Part shown: positions 6,244-6,356 of the stretch, piece by piece
Layout: the number at the start of each line of letters is the position of its first letter
Position numbering within the stretch: position 1 is the stretch's first letter
Origin: Nitrospirota bacterium
GTDB taxonomy: Bacteria; Nitrospirota; Nitrospiria; Nitrospirales; Nitrospiraceae
NCBI GenBank assembly: GCA_020028595.1
Contig: JAIBHQ010000057.1
Coordinates: forward strand, 1 to 6,356
Direction: 5' to 3'
DNA: 6,356 bases
Notes under the pieces: generated by a model
What the model was told of the DNA's origin: nothing
Seen by the model: the letters and a program-made list of their open reading frames with translations, nothing else
The model's database searches: none
Program-made: the position numbers and the translations under genes

Positions 6244-6266
6244 TTCAAGTCCCGCCTTCGGCACCA
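6244..6266 (+). pseudogene. 3'-end fragment of a tRNA-Leu (possible att scar)
   Basis: The 23 bases TTCAAGTCCCGC + CTTCGGC + ACCA read as a tRNA T-loop, the 3' strand of the T-stem (CCCGC), the 3' strand of the acceptor stem, the discriminator A and CCA. The implied 5' acceptor strand is GCCGAAG, typical of bacterial tRNA-Leu. The preceding bases (CCCCGCTC) cannot form the T-stem, which would need GCGGG there, and no GCCGAAG or anticodon arm lies upstream, so this is a fragment and not a gene. Such 3' ends are the usual attachment cores left by tRNA-targeting integrases. No integrase is in the window. Confidence 0.6.
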
Positions 6267-6288
6267 ACCTTCGCGGCAGCGAAGGTTG
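6265..6288. repeat. 10-bp perfect hairpin with GGCA loop
   Basis: CAACCTTCGC (6265-6274) pairs with GCGAAGGTTG (6279-6288) around GGCA. It begins on the last two bases of the tRNA 3'-end fragment. No T-run follows on the plus strand, so termination is not supported. Confidence 0.6.
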
Positions 6289-6356
6289 CCCACCAGAGCT
6301 TTAGCGGAGGCGGGCTAAACTATGCTGCCGCTTCGGTTGGCAGGCCATAGTCAGGT

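Larger units (their letters stand above)
6102..6351. other. Non-coding structured region with stacked hairpins
   Basis: The 371 bases from 5986 to the window end contain no convincing gene; frames here are low-quality Arg-rich shadows. From 6102 the DNA is a series of palindromes. These are GGCCT/AGGCC (6139-6143/6148-6152) inside CAACG/CGTTG (6131-6135/6155-6159), ACCCT/AGGGT (6189-6193/6201-6205), the GGGGACAG hairpin (6207-6243), a hairpin with GGCA loop (6265-6288), TTTAGC/GCTAAA (6300-6305/6314-6319), and ACTATGCTGCC pairing with GGCAG and CATAGT (6319-6329/6339-6351). CCCGCCTTCG (6251-6260) can also pair with CGGAGGCGGG (6305-6314), competing with the others. It may be a cluster of dispersed repeats or an integration border. 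Confidence 0.55.

Noticed and set aside
6170..6266. A complete tRNA ending at the CCA at 6266
   Set aside because: No GCCGAAG acceptor strand, T-stem 5' strand or anticodon arm can be found in the preceding bases.
6003..6293. A 96-residue minus-strand reading frame upstream of the HAD gene
   Set aside because: It runs through the palindromic region and the tRNA fragment, is Arg/Pro-rich, and has no recognisable motif.
6265..6351. Integron attC site or CRISPR repeats among the hairpins
   Set aside because: There are no attC core sites of the expected form, no integrase, and no regularly spaced direct repeats.

Overview
All seven recognisable protein genes in this GC-rich window lie on the minus strand; I see no credible plus-strand gene. 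The gene set, together with long palindromic intergenic repeats of a style I associate with Nitrospira genomes, suggests a Nitrospira-like (Nitrospirota) chromosome. That is inference from memory and style, not a database result.

In transcription order (right to left): a structured non-coding region (about 6102-6356) contains several hairpins and a 23-nt sequence identical in form to the 3' end of a tRNA-Leu including CCA. It is followed by a good sigma70-type promoter (6058-6087) facing an HAD-IB phosphatase gene (5311-5985). A 7-nt-periodic palindrome separates this from queE (4576-5211, 7-deazaguanine synthesis), which is followed after 25 bp by pepA (3048-4550, M17 leucyl aminopeptidase) with a strong Shine-Dalgarno. 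A 122-bp inverted-repeat element sits 2 bp after the pepA stop. Next come nagZ (1790-2890), a UMF1-type MFS transporter that overlaps nagZ by the 4 bases GTGA (501-1793), a small protein with two desulforedoxin-like Cys/His repeats (97-489), and the first 21 codons of a further gene (1-63) leaving the window.

Functionally, nagZ and the overlapping transporter form the tightest unit and could act together in peptidoglycan (muropeptide) recycling. queE and pepA look like an operon by spacing only. The least explained items are the tandem Cys/His protein, the three families of intergenic repeat, and the tRNA 3'-end scar, which may mark an old integration site. The core genes themselves are ordinary housekeeping functions.
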